8,115 bases of DNA, taken from positions 1 through 8,115 of the forward strand of contig CALMVH010000135.1 in NCBI GenBank assembly GCA_937873165.1, read 5' to 3'. The notes beneath the pieces are model-generated. The model was given only the letters and a program-made list of their open reading frames with translations, searched no databases and had not been told where the DNA came from. This DNA is from an uncultured Rhodospirillales bacterium (GTDB taxonomy: Bacteria > Pseudomonadota > Alphaproteobacteria > CALMVH01). How positions within the stretch are numbered: the stretch's first letter is position 1; the number at the start of each line of letters is the position of its first letter. Below, piece by piece: positions 1 through 6,211 of this stretch. Both the position numbers and the translations under genes were made by a program.

Positions 1-962
1 TTGTCGTTTAGGAAAGGCACGGCCAGGTTCATGACTGGCGAAATGAAATCATGGCCGGGTAGCGGGCCGTCTATGAAGAAACATCGCGCGATACCGGGAA
101 CGGTTGACAGCAACCGCATCAAAGGGGGTTTGGCCGCGAACAGGACCGTTGCGCCCTTGTGCGCCAGAAGGCCTGCAAACCGCGCAAACTGAATTACATC
201 GCCATGGCCCTGTTCCCAATACACAATCACCGTCTTTCCCTGCACATCCTGTCCTGTCCATTCCGGCTTGTCCGCAGGCGGTCTTGGCGAGGGAAAGTCG
301 GGCATCGCCCAACGCCAGCGATATTGATCCAGCCCGTCGCGCCAACGCCCCTGCGCCATCAACGCGAGACCTTTCAAGGCATGCGCTGTGGCATCTTCCG
401 GATTTGTGAACAGGACTCGATCGCACATTTCCGCCGCCGCCATGTACCGTCCGAGATGGAGCAGCATCTGGACGGCGTAGGTGCGGACCCGCGTAGCGGA
501 GCCATCGAGTTTCAGAGCAGCGCGGTAGGACTCCAGCGCTTCGGAAAAGCGGCATAGTTTGAACAGCGCTGTTCCCCGTGTGACGTGAGCCGCGGCGGAG
601 CGCGGATCATGGCGAACGGCAGTCTGCGCGTCGCTCAGGGCTTCTTCATACGCGCTCCGGGATCCTTCGCGATCGCCCAACTCGGCTGCGACCTGGCCCA
701 GTCCCATGCGGGCTTCCGGAAAGAGCCGTCCGGCTTCCGACGCACGTTCGATGGCGCAGCGGTACGCCGCCATGGCGGAAGGCAGGTCGCCCGTGCGGTG
801 CAACGCCCCGGCAAGGTAGAAATGCGGTTCCGGCAGCACCGGCATGAGGGCGATGGCCGACCGCAGCGAGGTTATGGCTATTGAGAAAGCCTCGGCTTCG
901 AGATTAACCTGCGCCCTCAGCAAGTGCTGCTGCACATCTTCGACAACGCGTGGCGAAAACAT
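1..962 (-). CDS. TPR protein with GT9-like glycosyltransferase domain (3' end missing)
   Basis: The minus-strand frame stays open from an ATG at 962-960 to the left edge, giving 320 complete codons and no stop, so the C-terminal part lies outside the window. Residues about 12-215 are helical TPR-like repeats (for example 'PEPHFYLAGALHRTGD' near 45-59 and 'AAHVTRGTALFKLCRFSEAL' near 124-143). They are followed by 'YRWRW' (214-218), 'PEWTGQDVQGKTVIVYWEQG' and 'HGDVIQFARF' (253-262). This is the usual entry into the GT9/heptosyltransferase-like fold of large TPR proteins, and the EQGxGD loop is intact (E250 to D255). The start lies 2 nt after the stop of the upstream paralogue (TAG-GC-ATG) without a clear Shine-Dalgarno, which suggests translational coupling. 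By family knowledge the domain would bind a nucleotide sugar or serve in glycan transfer. The substrate is unknown, and the rest of the active site cannot be judged because it is cut off. Confidence 0.88.
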   Translation of the reverse strand, partial: MFSPRVVEDVQQHLLRAQVNLEAEAFSIAITSLRSAIALMPVLPEPHFYLAGALHRTGDLPSAMAAYRCAIERASEAGRLFPEARMGLGQVAAELGDREGSRSAYEEALSDAQTAVRHDPRSAAAHVTRGTALFKLCRFSEALESYRAALKLDGSATRVRTYAVQMLLHLGRYMAAAEMCDRVLFTNPEDATAHALKGLALMAQGRWRDGLDQYRWRWAMPDFPSPRPPADKPEWTGQDVQGKTVIVYWEQGHGDVIQFARFAGLLAHKGATVLFAAKPPLMRLLSTVPGIARCFFIDGPLPGHDFISPVMNLAVPFLND

Positions 963-964
963 GC

Positions 965-2455
965 CTAGGCAAACGTCGCAAGGGCCTTGCCGGCGCGCTT
1001 CATGACCTCGCTCCAGTTATTTTTTCGTGTTTGGCGGAAGATGCGCATCGTCGGATACCACGGCGTGCTGTCGCCCGAGACACCCCACTGCCATTCCGCG
1101 ACGGTGGGCAGCAGCAGCCACACGGGCTTGCCCATGGCGGCGGCCAGATGAGCGATGGGTGCATCAACCGTCACGACCAGATCCAGGCACGCAATCAATC
1201 CTGCCGCCTGGGCAAAGTCGGGCAGGAGGCCCGGCATGATCACGCCATGCTCAGGCGCCTGCAGTGCGGTTGTTTGCTGCAGCGCCACCAGCGTGGCACC
1301 CGGCCGGTACGAAGCAAGGACCGACATGATTTCGGGCGTGACCGGGGTGCCGCGCACGAAAGGCGGGTTCTGCCCCGCGATCCAGGCAACACCGATACGG
1401 GGTCCGCTTTCACCCTCCAGCCGCTTCGTCCACGACCCAACGATTGCAGGAACGGCCGAGAGGTACGGCGCCTGCCCTGGCAGGTCCTGCAACGTGCTAC
1501 CCAGCAGATGCGGCAGGCGCAGAAGCGATATATTATAGTCGTGTACAGGCGGGGCGTCGGTCAGGGACGCGGCGCTTTGCACGCCTCCGACCGACTGAAG
1601 CAGGGTCCTCAGGGCAGGATCGACCATCGCGACGATCCGGGCTCCCAGTCCTGCCAGCACCGGCAGGTAGCGGGCCAACTGAATGGTGTCGGCGTACAAG
1701 GGCGACCCGTAGACGAGGATTGTCTTGCCCTTCAACGGCTCGGCGCCCGTCCATTCCGGCGTTGCGAACCTCGGTCGCCTTGCCGCGGTCGTGGACACGC
1801 GCGACCGCCATTCCGCCTCCGTAAAGCCTTCCTCCAGTCGGCCAAGCGTCAGCAGGGTATGCGCCCGCTCGACATGGGCTTCCGCATGATCGGGGTCGAT
1901 CCTGATCGCCGCATCGAATGCCTCCAGCGCGCCGGTGTAATCGCCATACCAGTGCCGCGCCGCGCCCATATGCGTGAACAGCGCCGGATTGTCGGGCGTG
2001 AAGGCAGTGGCCTGTCGCAGAACATCGATGGCGGCTGTCAGCTTGCCTTGTGCTTCCAGCGTGAAGGCGGTTCCGACCTGCGCCTGCACGCGCTGCGGCT
2101 GCAACCGGCGAGCCTCGCGCAGGTAACCCAGGGCTTCGTCGTGCCGCCCCAGGCGGTTCAGGGCGTCGCCCAAGTTGATCAGCGCGTCGGGATAGATGTG
2201 GCGCTTGGACTTGGCGCAGGCAACAGCGGTCTTGTAGCCCTCGACCGCCAGTGCGGGCTCGCCCGCGTCGCGCACCACATTGGCCAGGTTGAAATGCGCT
2301 TCGGGCGAGTTCGGGTTCACTGCCAGCGCCCGCTTCAGTTCATCGGCGCTTTCCTTGAACCGCCCTTCGCGGTGCAGCCGGTCGGCGGTCGCGAAGTGCA
2401 TGGACAGTGTGTCGTCGGGCGTCGGGGCAGCCAGCGTTGGCGTTTTGAGTTCCAT
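965..2455 (-). CDS. TPR protein with divergent GT9/heptosyltransferase-like domain
   Basis: This 496-residue protein has about six TPRs (residues about 18-215, e.g. 'PEAHFNLANVVRDAGEPALA' at 51-70 and 'DALINLGDALNRLGRHDEAL' at 90-109) followed by a GT9-like domain (about 230-496). Hallmarks of that family are 'TPEWTGAEPLKGKTILVYG' (232-250), 'DTIQLARYLPVL' (256-267), 'GPRIGVAWIAG' (351-361), 'DLVVTVDAPIAHLAAAMGKP' (425-444) and 'STPWYPTMRIFRQ' (463-475). The usual E-Q-G-L-G-D loop reads S-P-L-Y-A-D (251-256), so the glycines are lost, although the Asp equivalent to the proposed catalytic base of heptosyltransferase WaaC (D256) remains. The stretch after 'WAG' is also unlike the common form. 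The protein may be a weak or inactive transferase, or a scaffold. It heads a two-gene unit with its paralogue and is divergent from an FkbM methyltransferase. No signal peptide is visible, so it is probably cytoplasmic. The glycosylation role is inferred from family and context. Confidence 0.9.
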   Translation of the reverse strand: MELKTPTLAAPTPDDTLSMHFATADRLHREGRFKESADELKRALAVNPNSPEAHFNLANVVRDAGEPALAVEGYKTAVACAKSKRHIYPDALINLGDALNRLGRHDEALGYLREARRLQPQRVQAQVGTAFTLEAQGKLTAAIDVLRQATAFTPDNPALFTHMGAARHWYGDYTGALEAFDAAIRIDPDHAEAHVERAHTLLTLGRLEEGFTEAEWRSRVSTTAARRPRFATPEWTGAEPLKGKTILVYGSPLYADTIQLARYLPVLAGLGARIVAMVDPALRTLLQSVGGVQSAASLTDAPPVHDYNISLLRLPHLLGSTLQDLPGQAPYLSAVPAIVGSWTKRLEGESGPRIGVAWIAGQNPPFVRGTPVTPEIMSVLASYRPGATLVALQQTTALQAPEHGVIMPGLLPDFAQAAGLIACLDLVVTVDAPIAHLAAAMGKPVWLLLPTVAEWQWGVSGDSTPWYPTMRIFRQTRKNNWSEVMKRAGKALATFA

Positions 2456-2507
2456 TCGGTATGTGTAATGTCTTTCAGGTTAACAGTTTACGACGGATTC
2501 AATAAAG
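2456..2507. promoter_or_regulatory. Divergent intergenic spacer (TPR gene / FkbM gene)
   Basis: These 52 bp must hold the upstream signals of both divergent genes unless promoters lie inside the coding sequences. It is AT-richer than its flanks and contains GTTAAC and, on the minus strand, TTGAATC (2502-2496), a partial match to a -35 element. On the minus strand ATTACACA lies 6 nt before the ATG and is at best a poor -10. I see no convincing -10 for the plus-strand gene and no strong Shine-Dalgarno for either start, so promoter placement is uncertain. Confidence 0.25.
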
Positions 2508-3377
2508 GTGCCTGCCGACTTTTCCCAAGATCGCCGCCGCGATATCCAGGCCCACTTGTCACCGCAGGTTGGCTTGGCGGTCACGCGGCACGGGGTAATG
2601 GCGTATATGAAGGCAGACCGCTTTATCGGAGCCGCGCTCGAGACCTATGGCGAGTCCTCGGAAATCGAGAATGCCATCTACAACGAGTTTATAAAACCCG
2701 GTTCGGTTGTGGTGGAGGCCGGAGCCAATATCGGTTCGCACACGGTGTTGCTTTCCCAGCTGGCCGGCCCAACGGGCGCGGTGCTGGCGTTCGAGCCGCA
2801 GCGCATCATACATCAGATGCTGTGTGCTAATTTAGCGCTGAACGGCGCTTTGAATGTGGTGACCTATAACATGGGCGTGGGCCGTGCGCGATCGGTCCTG
2901 AATGTGCCGCCGGTCGATTACACCACCAACTTCAACCCCGGCGGGGTTCCGCTCGGCACCAATGCCGGCGAACCGGTCGATATCTGCACGCTCGACGACT
3001 ACGGTCTGGCGCAGGTGGATTTCCTGAAGGTCGATGTCGAAGGCATGGAACAGGACGTTCTGGAGGGCGCACGCCAGACCATCGCGCGCGCGCGGCCGGT
3101 CATCTATACGGAAAACAGCGGTGACGAGAAATCCGAACCCCTGATCCGCATGGTAATGGCCATGGGCTACCGGCTTTGGTGGCATTGGCCGAGGCTTTAC
3201 AATCCAGACAACTTCAACGGCGTTCAGGATAACATCTTCAGCACGTTTGCTTCGATCAACATGCTGTGCCTGCCTGCCGAAGCCGCCGCCCCGCGAAGCG
3301 ACCTCATGGAAATCGTCGACCCGGCGCAGGATTGGAAATCGGCCGAGACGGCGTGGCTTGCCACCCTGAACCGTTGA
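2508..3377 (+). CDS. FkbM family SAM-dependent methyltransferase
   Basis: This 289-residue protein belongs to the FkbM methyltransferase family, which O-methylates sugars or polyketide-type hydroxyls using S-adenosylmethionine. SAM motif I is 'VVVEAGANIGSHT' (67-79), followed by the acidic 'AFEPQ' (94-98) and the family signature 'DFLKVDVEGMEQDVLEGA' (171-188). A further typical segment is 'RLYNPDNFNG' and 'DNIFSTFASINMLCLP' (229-256). The start is the GTG at 2508. The frame has a stop at 2481-2483 and no other ATG/GTG/TTG before 2508, and a start at the later ATGs (residues 31 or 34) would cut conserved N-terminal sequence. There is no signal peptide. It is divergent from the TPR/GT9-like genes and convergent with dusA. 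The neighbours suggest methylation of a glycan or glycolipid, but the substrate is not visible in the sequence. Confidence 0.9.
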   Translation: MPADFSQDRRRDIQAHLSPQVGLAVTRHGVMAYMKADRFIGAALETYGESSEIENAIYNEFIKPGSVVVEAGANIGSHTVLLSQLAGPTGAVLAFEPQRIIHQMLCANLALNGALNVVTYNMGVGRARSVLNVPPVDYTTNFNPGGVPLGTNAGEPVDICTLDDYGLAQVDFLKVDVEGMEQDVLEGARQTIARARPVIYTENSGDEKSEPLIRMVMAMGYRLWWHWPRLYNPDNFNGVQDNIFSTFASINMLCLPAEAAAPRSDLMEIVDPAQDWKSAETAWLATLNR

Positions 3378-3384
3378 GCGCTCA
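3375..3384. repeat. Perfect 10-bp palindrome at the convergent FkbM/dusA stops
   Basis: TGAGCGCTCA is self-complementary. It includes the FkbM stop codon (3375-3377) and abuts the dusA stop (3387-3385), giving dusA an in-frame second TGA. It fills the 7-bp gap between the genes. As RNA it could form only a very short hairpin and there is no U-tract, so it is not a convincing intrinsic terminator. It may be coincidental. Confidence 0.5.
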
Positions 3385-4365
3385 TCAGGCGGCGTGCACC
3401 AGGTCGGCGGTGCGCACGAAGTCCAGCGCCCGGTCGTATACGTCGATGGCGGCGCCCGCCGCGACCCCCGCCTCGCTCAGGTGCCGGCGCCATGCCCGCC
3501 CGCCACGCTGGCCCGCGAACAGGCCGAACAGATGCCGCGTGATGGCGTGCAGCCTGACGCCCGCCGCAAGCTGTTCCCCGATGTAGCGGCGGTAGCGCAT
3601 GGCCAGTTCGATCCGGTCTGGCAAACTGCCGCCGAACAGGCTGGATTCGAGCTCCGCCAGGAACCAGGGTGTCTGGTAGGCTGCCCGGCCGATCATGACG
3701 CCGTCGACGTTCTGTAAATGGGCCACCACTGATCCAACGGTTTCGATGCCGCCATTCACGACAACGGTCAAGCGCGGGAACTCCGCCTTCAGGCGGCGGG
3801 GCACATCGTAGTCCAGCGGCGGTATCTCGCGGTTATCGCGCGGACTGAAGCCTTTCAGCCACGCCTTGCGCGCGTGGATGACAAAAGTCTCGCATCCCGC
3901 CTTGGCCACCGGTTCGACAAAGCGCGCGAGATAGTCGAAGCCTTCCTCGTGATCAAGGCCGATGCGCGTCTTGACTGTGACCGGACAATCGACCGCCGCC
4001 CGCATCGCGGCCACGCACCCGGCCACCAGTTCCGGTTCCGCCATAAGGCACGCGCCGAAGCGTCCGGCCTGGACGCGGTCGCTGGGACAGCCGCAGTTGA
4101 GGTTGACGGCATCGTACCCGTACGCGCGCCCTATCCGCGCGGCTTCCGCCAGGTGCGCAGGGTCGCTGCCGCCCAGTTGCAGCACCACTGGATGTTCGGC
4201 GGGCGAGTACGCCAGCAGGTGGTCGCGTTTGCCGAATCGGATCGCCTGTTCCGTAACCATTTCGGTATACAGCAGCGCGTGCGGCGCCAGCATGCGATGG
4301 AACGCGCGGCAGTGCCGGTCAGTCCAGTCCATCATGGGCGCAATCGAAAGCCGCTGGTCGAGCAT
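3385..4365 (-). CDS. dusA: tRNA-dihydrouridine(20/20a) synthase DusA
   Basis: This 326-residue FMN-dependent enzyme reduces uridine to dihydrouridine at positions 20 and 20a in the tRNA D-loop, using NADPH. It begins with the DusA-type 'LSIAPMMDWTDRHCRAFHR' (6-24). 'VNLNCGCPSDRVQAGRFGA' (87-105) contains C93, the GCP cysteine that acts as the general acid in Dus enzymes. 'KTRIGLDH' (132-139), 'VIHARKAWLKGFSPRDNREI' (162-181), which is diagnostic of DusA rather than DusB or DusC, 'VVNGGI' (202-207) and 'DGVMIGRAAYQTPW' (221-234) supply FMN and tRNA contacts. Length and C-terminal helical domain fit the family. The ATG at 4365 lies 45 bp from a divergent gene and has no Shine-Dalgarno. A GCTAGGTT element ending 6 nt upstream suggests a leaderless transcript. 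Convergent with the FkbM gene. Confidence 0.96.
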   Translation of the reverse strand: MLDQRLSIAPMMDWTDRHCRAFHRMLAPHALLYTEMVTEQAIRFGKRDHLLAYSPAEHPVVLQLGGSDPAHLAEAARIGRAYGYDAVNLNCGCPSDRVQAGRFGACLMAEPELVAGCVAAMRAAVDCPVTVKTRIGLDHEEGFDYLARFVEPVAKAGCETFVIHARKAWLKGFSPRDNREIPPLDYDVPRRLKAEFPRLTVVVNGGIETVGSVVAHLQNVDGVMIGRAAYQTPWFLAELESSLFGGSLPDRIELAMRYRRYIGEQLAAGVRLHAITRHLFGLFAGQRGGRAWRRHLSEAGVAAGAAIDVYDRALDFVRTADLVHAA

Positions 4366-4371
4366 GGCTGT

Positions 4372-4379
4372 AACCTAGC
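4372..4379 (-). promoter_or_regulatory. Candidate -10 element for dusA
   Basis: On the minus strand GCTAGGTT lies exactly 6 nt before the dusA ATG. It matches the Caulobacter housekeeping -10 consensus GCTANAWC at six of eight positions. At normal -10 to start-site spacing the RNA would begin at or next to the A of the ATG, which fits the absence of a Shine-Dalgarno. I see no clear -35, so this is a moderate-to-weak call. Confidence 0.4.
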
Positions 4380-4401
4380 GTTTTTCCCGGGGGGTTGCTA
4401 G
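4375..4401. repeat. Inverted repeat CTAGC-N17-GCTAG between divergent starts
   Basis: The arms are 4375-4379 and 4397-4401. The dyad centre at 4388 coincides exactly with the centre of the 45-bp spacer between the dusA and SH3-protein start codons, so each start codon is preceded by GCTAG plus 9 nt. The arms are the left halves of the two candidate -10 elements. The core is a T-run followed by CCCGGGGGG. Most simply these are two divergent promoters. A shared operator is possible. Confidence 0.5.
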
Positions 4402-4404
4402 AAC
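4397..4404 (+). promoter_or_regulatory. Candidate -10 element for the SH3-protein gene
   Basis: GCTAGAAC is a full match to the Caulobacter housekeeping -10 consensus GCTANAWC. It ends 6 nt before the ATG at 4411, so the predicted transcript starts at or beside the start codon. This is consistent with the lack of a Shine-Dalgarno sequence. No good TTGACG-like -35 is present at 10-14 nt upstream. Confidence 0.5.
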
Positions 4405-4410
4405 GGTGCG

Positions 4411-4911
4411 ATGCGACGCTTGCTGTTGATTTGTCTGTTTCTGCTGGTCCTGCCCGCCCATGCCGGCAACGCGCCGCAACCGCCCGACGGCATATTGGCG
4501 GAGCCAAAATACGAGGCGCTACGCTTTGGCAAGGTCAAGATGCACACCGGTCCTGGTCAGCAGTATCCGGTCTCGTGGATTTACCAGCGCAAGGCGCTGC
4601 CGGTGAAGATCGTCGCGACCTACGATGTTTGGCGCAAAATCGTCGATCCCGAAGGCACGTCCGGCTGGGTACAGGAGACCATGCTGGCGGAGAAGCGCAC
4701 GGTGGTGGTCGCGGGCGCCCGGCGTACGCTGAGGCAGGACCCCGAAGCCACCGCCGCGACCGTAGCCCTTGCCGATCCCGGCACCATCGCAGTGGTGCAA
4801 TCCTGCGCCTCGAACTGGTGCCGCCTGAAGTTCCACGACTACGAAGGCTGGATGCGCGAAACCGAGCTGTGGGGCACGGCTTCGGGCGAGAGCTTCGAGA
4901 CGAAGAAGTAA
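4411..4911 (+). CDS. Secreted/periplasmic protein with two bacterial SH3 domains
   Basis: This 166-residue protein starts with a signal peptide: charged 'MRR', hydrophobic 'LLLICLFLLVLP' and a likely cleavage after AHA at residue 18. The mature part resembles the SH3_4 (DUF1058) family common in Alphaproteobacteria. The first SH3-like unit spans about 35-95 ('KVKMHTGPGQQYPVSWIYQR' at 41-60, 'WRKIVDPEGTSGWVQETML' at 74-92) and the second about 97-153 ('RRTLRQDPEATAATVALADP' at 104-123, 'CRLKFHDYEGWMRETELWG' at 137-155). C132 and C137 could form a disulfide in the periplasm. Bacterial SH3 domains often bind peptidoglycan or cell-envelope peptides. The precise role of this protein is unknown. 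It stands alone between a divergent dusA and a convergent MFS gene. Confidence 0.9.
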   Translation: MRRLLLICLFLLVLPAHAGNAPQPPDGILAEPKYEALRFGKVKMHTGPGQQYPVSWIYQRKALPVKIVATYDVWRKIVDPEGTSGWVQETMLAEKRTVVVAGARRTLRQDPEATAATVALADPGTIAVVQSCASNWCRLKFHDYEGWMRETELWGTASGESFETKK

Positions 4912-4926
4912 CGGGTCCTTACAGTC

Positions 4927-4944
4927 CGCCTTTGTGGAAGGGCG
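4927..4944 (+). terminator. Weak hairpin between convergent SH3-protein and MFS genes
   Basis: CGCCTTT (4927-4933) can pair with AAGGGCG (4938-4944) around a GTGG loop, giving seven pairs including one G-T. It sits in the 35-bp gap between the two converging stop codons, where a terminator would be expected. No T-run follows on either strand, so it is not a canonical intrinsic terminator. Confidence 0.3.
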
Positions 4945-4946
4945 CC

Positions 4947-6209
4947 TCAGACTGTTATGCCCGGCTCAATATCCTCCAGTCGCTTAACGCCGCGCAATGC
5001 CGGGAAGCGCCAGGCCCACAACGCCACAACCAGGCAGGTGCCGACGCCTCCGGCGATTACCGCTGCTTCCGCACCGCCGAACAGCCAGGCGGTAAAGCCG
5101 GACTCCATCTCGCCCAGTTCATTGGATGCGCCGATGAAAACCCAGTTGACCGAGGCGACGCGGCCGCGCATCTCGTCCGGGGTCATCCGCTGCACCAGGT
5201 TCGAGCGCATGTAAACGCTGACCATGTCGGATGCGCCCAGCACCGCCAAGGCCAGCAGCGACAACGGAACACTGGTGGAGACGCCGAAGACGATGGTGGC
5301 GAGGCCGAACAGCGCTACGGCCAGGAACATGGTGCGCCCGGCGTTGCGGCCCAACGATCGGCGCGCCAGGAACAGCGACATGGCCAGCGCGCCGGCGGCA
5401 GGCGCCGAGCGTAGCAGGCCGAGGCCCCGGGGACCGGTTTGCAGTATGTCGCGGGCGTAGACCGGCAGGAGCGCCGTCGCCCCGCCCAGCAGCACCGCGA
5501 ACAGGTCGAGCGAGATCGCGCCCAGTATCGCGGGGTTGCGCCGGATGAAGCGCGCTCCGGCCAGAACGCTGCGGGCACCTGGCGAAACCGGTATCTCGGG
5601 CTTCAGGACGGTGCGGATGAAGAACGTCGAGATGAAGGAGGTCACAAAGAACAGCCCGCTCGTCGTAAAGGCCGCCGCCGCGCCATAGGCGTAGAGGATG
5701 CCGCCCAGGGCCGGACCCGCGATCTGGGCCACCATGAACATCGACGAACCGAGCGCGATCGCCCCGCCCAGCGCCTCGCGCGGGACCAGGCGGGGAATGA
5801 TCGACTGGCTGGCGGGCGCCATGAACGCGCGGGCCGCCCCGAACACCGCGAGCGTGGCATAGATCGGCCAGACCTGGTGACTGCCGGACAATGTCAGCAG
5901 GCTCAGGCTAAGCGAGCACAGCGCCTGCGCCAGGATGGCGCCGCGCAACAGGGCACGGCGGTCCACCCGATCGGTCAGATGGCCGGCATAAAGCGCAAGG
6001 CAGATGTTGGGCGCGAACTGTGCCAGCCCGACCAGCCCCAGGTTCAAGGTGCTGTGGGTAAGATAATAGACCTGCCAGCCCACAACGACGCTCTGGATCG
6101 AAATGCCGGAGGTGGTCAGCATGCGCTGCACCAGGAAGGCGCGAAACTCGGGATAGGCCCAGGCCCGTTTTTCGGCAGGTGAGATCAGGGTTGGCTCTGC
6201 GTCGGTCAC
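4947..6209 (-). CDS. MFS transporter, MFS_3 / EntS-like exporter family
   Basis: This 420-residue, roughly 12-helix inner-membrane transporter resembles the MFS_3 group (EntS-like exporters). After a short soluble N-terminus, 'FRAFLVQRMLTTSGISIQ' (22-39) opens the first helix. The conserved MFS loop 2-3 motif is 'GHLTDRVDRRALLRG' (76-90). 'GAARAFMAPASQSIIPRLVP' (124-143) and 'ASVNWVFIGASNELGEMESG' (352-371) are typical of the group. The preferred start is the GTG at 6209-6207. It sits 2 nt after the methyltransferase stop and has an AAGGG ribosome-binding site at 6220-6216, 6 nt upstream. An ATG at 6314 in the same frame would add 35 low-complexity, non-membrane residues overlapping the upstream gene. 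It is probably co-transcribed and translationally coupled with that gene. The substrate is unknown, and proton-driven export of a small molecule is inferred from the family. Confidence 0.9.
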   Translation of the reverse strand: MTDAEPTLISPAEKRAWAYPEFRAFLVQRMLTTSGISIQSVVVGWQVYYLTHSTLNLGLVGLAQFAPNICLALYAGHLTDRVDRRALLRGAILAQALCSLSLSLLTLSGSHQVWPIYATLAVFGAARAFMAPASQSIIPRLVPREALGGAIALGSSMFMVAQIAGPALGGILYAYGAAAAFTTSGLFFVTSFISTFFIRTVLKPEIPVSPGARSVLAGARFIRRNPAILGAISLDLFAVLLGGATALLPVYARDILQTGPRGLGLLRSAPAAGALAMSLFLARRSLGRNAGRTMFLAVALFGLATIVFGVSTSVPLSLLALAVLGASDMVSVYMRSNLVQRMTPDEMRGRVASVNWVFIGASNELGEMESGFTAWLFGGAEAAVIAGGVGTCLVVALWAWRFPALRGVKRLEDIEPGITV

Positions 6210-6211
6210 AC

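Noticed and set aside
49..555. Minus-strand 168-codon open frame
   Set aside because: It overlaps the partial TPR/GT9 gene in another frame. The TPR frame is open over the full 962 nt and has domain motifs.
950..2830. Plus-strand open frame of 626 codons
   Set aside because: It lies antisense to the whole TPR/GT9 gene and then over the start of the FkbM gene in another frame. Its translation is rich in Arg, Gln, Gly and His with no family motif, as expected of a shadow frame in GC-rich DNA.
4927..4944. Strong intrinsic terminator
   Set aside because: The hairpin is real on paper, but no T-run follows on either strand, so it is listed only as a weak candidate.
4395..5414. Plus-strand open frame of 339 codons across the SH3 and MFS genes
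   Set aside because: It overlaps two convincing genes in other frames, has biased composition and has no domain.
5439..6182. Plus-strand open frame of 247 codons inside the MFS gene
   Set aside because: It is antisense to a clear transporter gene, and its Arg/Gln/Gly-rich translation is typical of a shadow frame.
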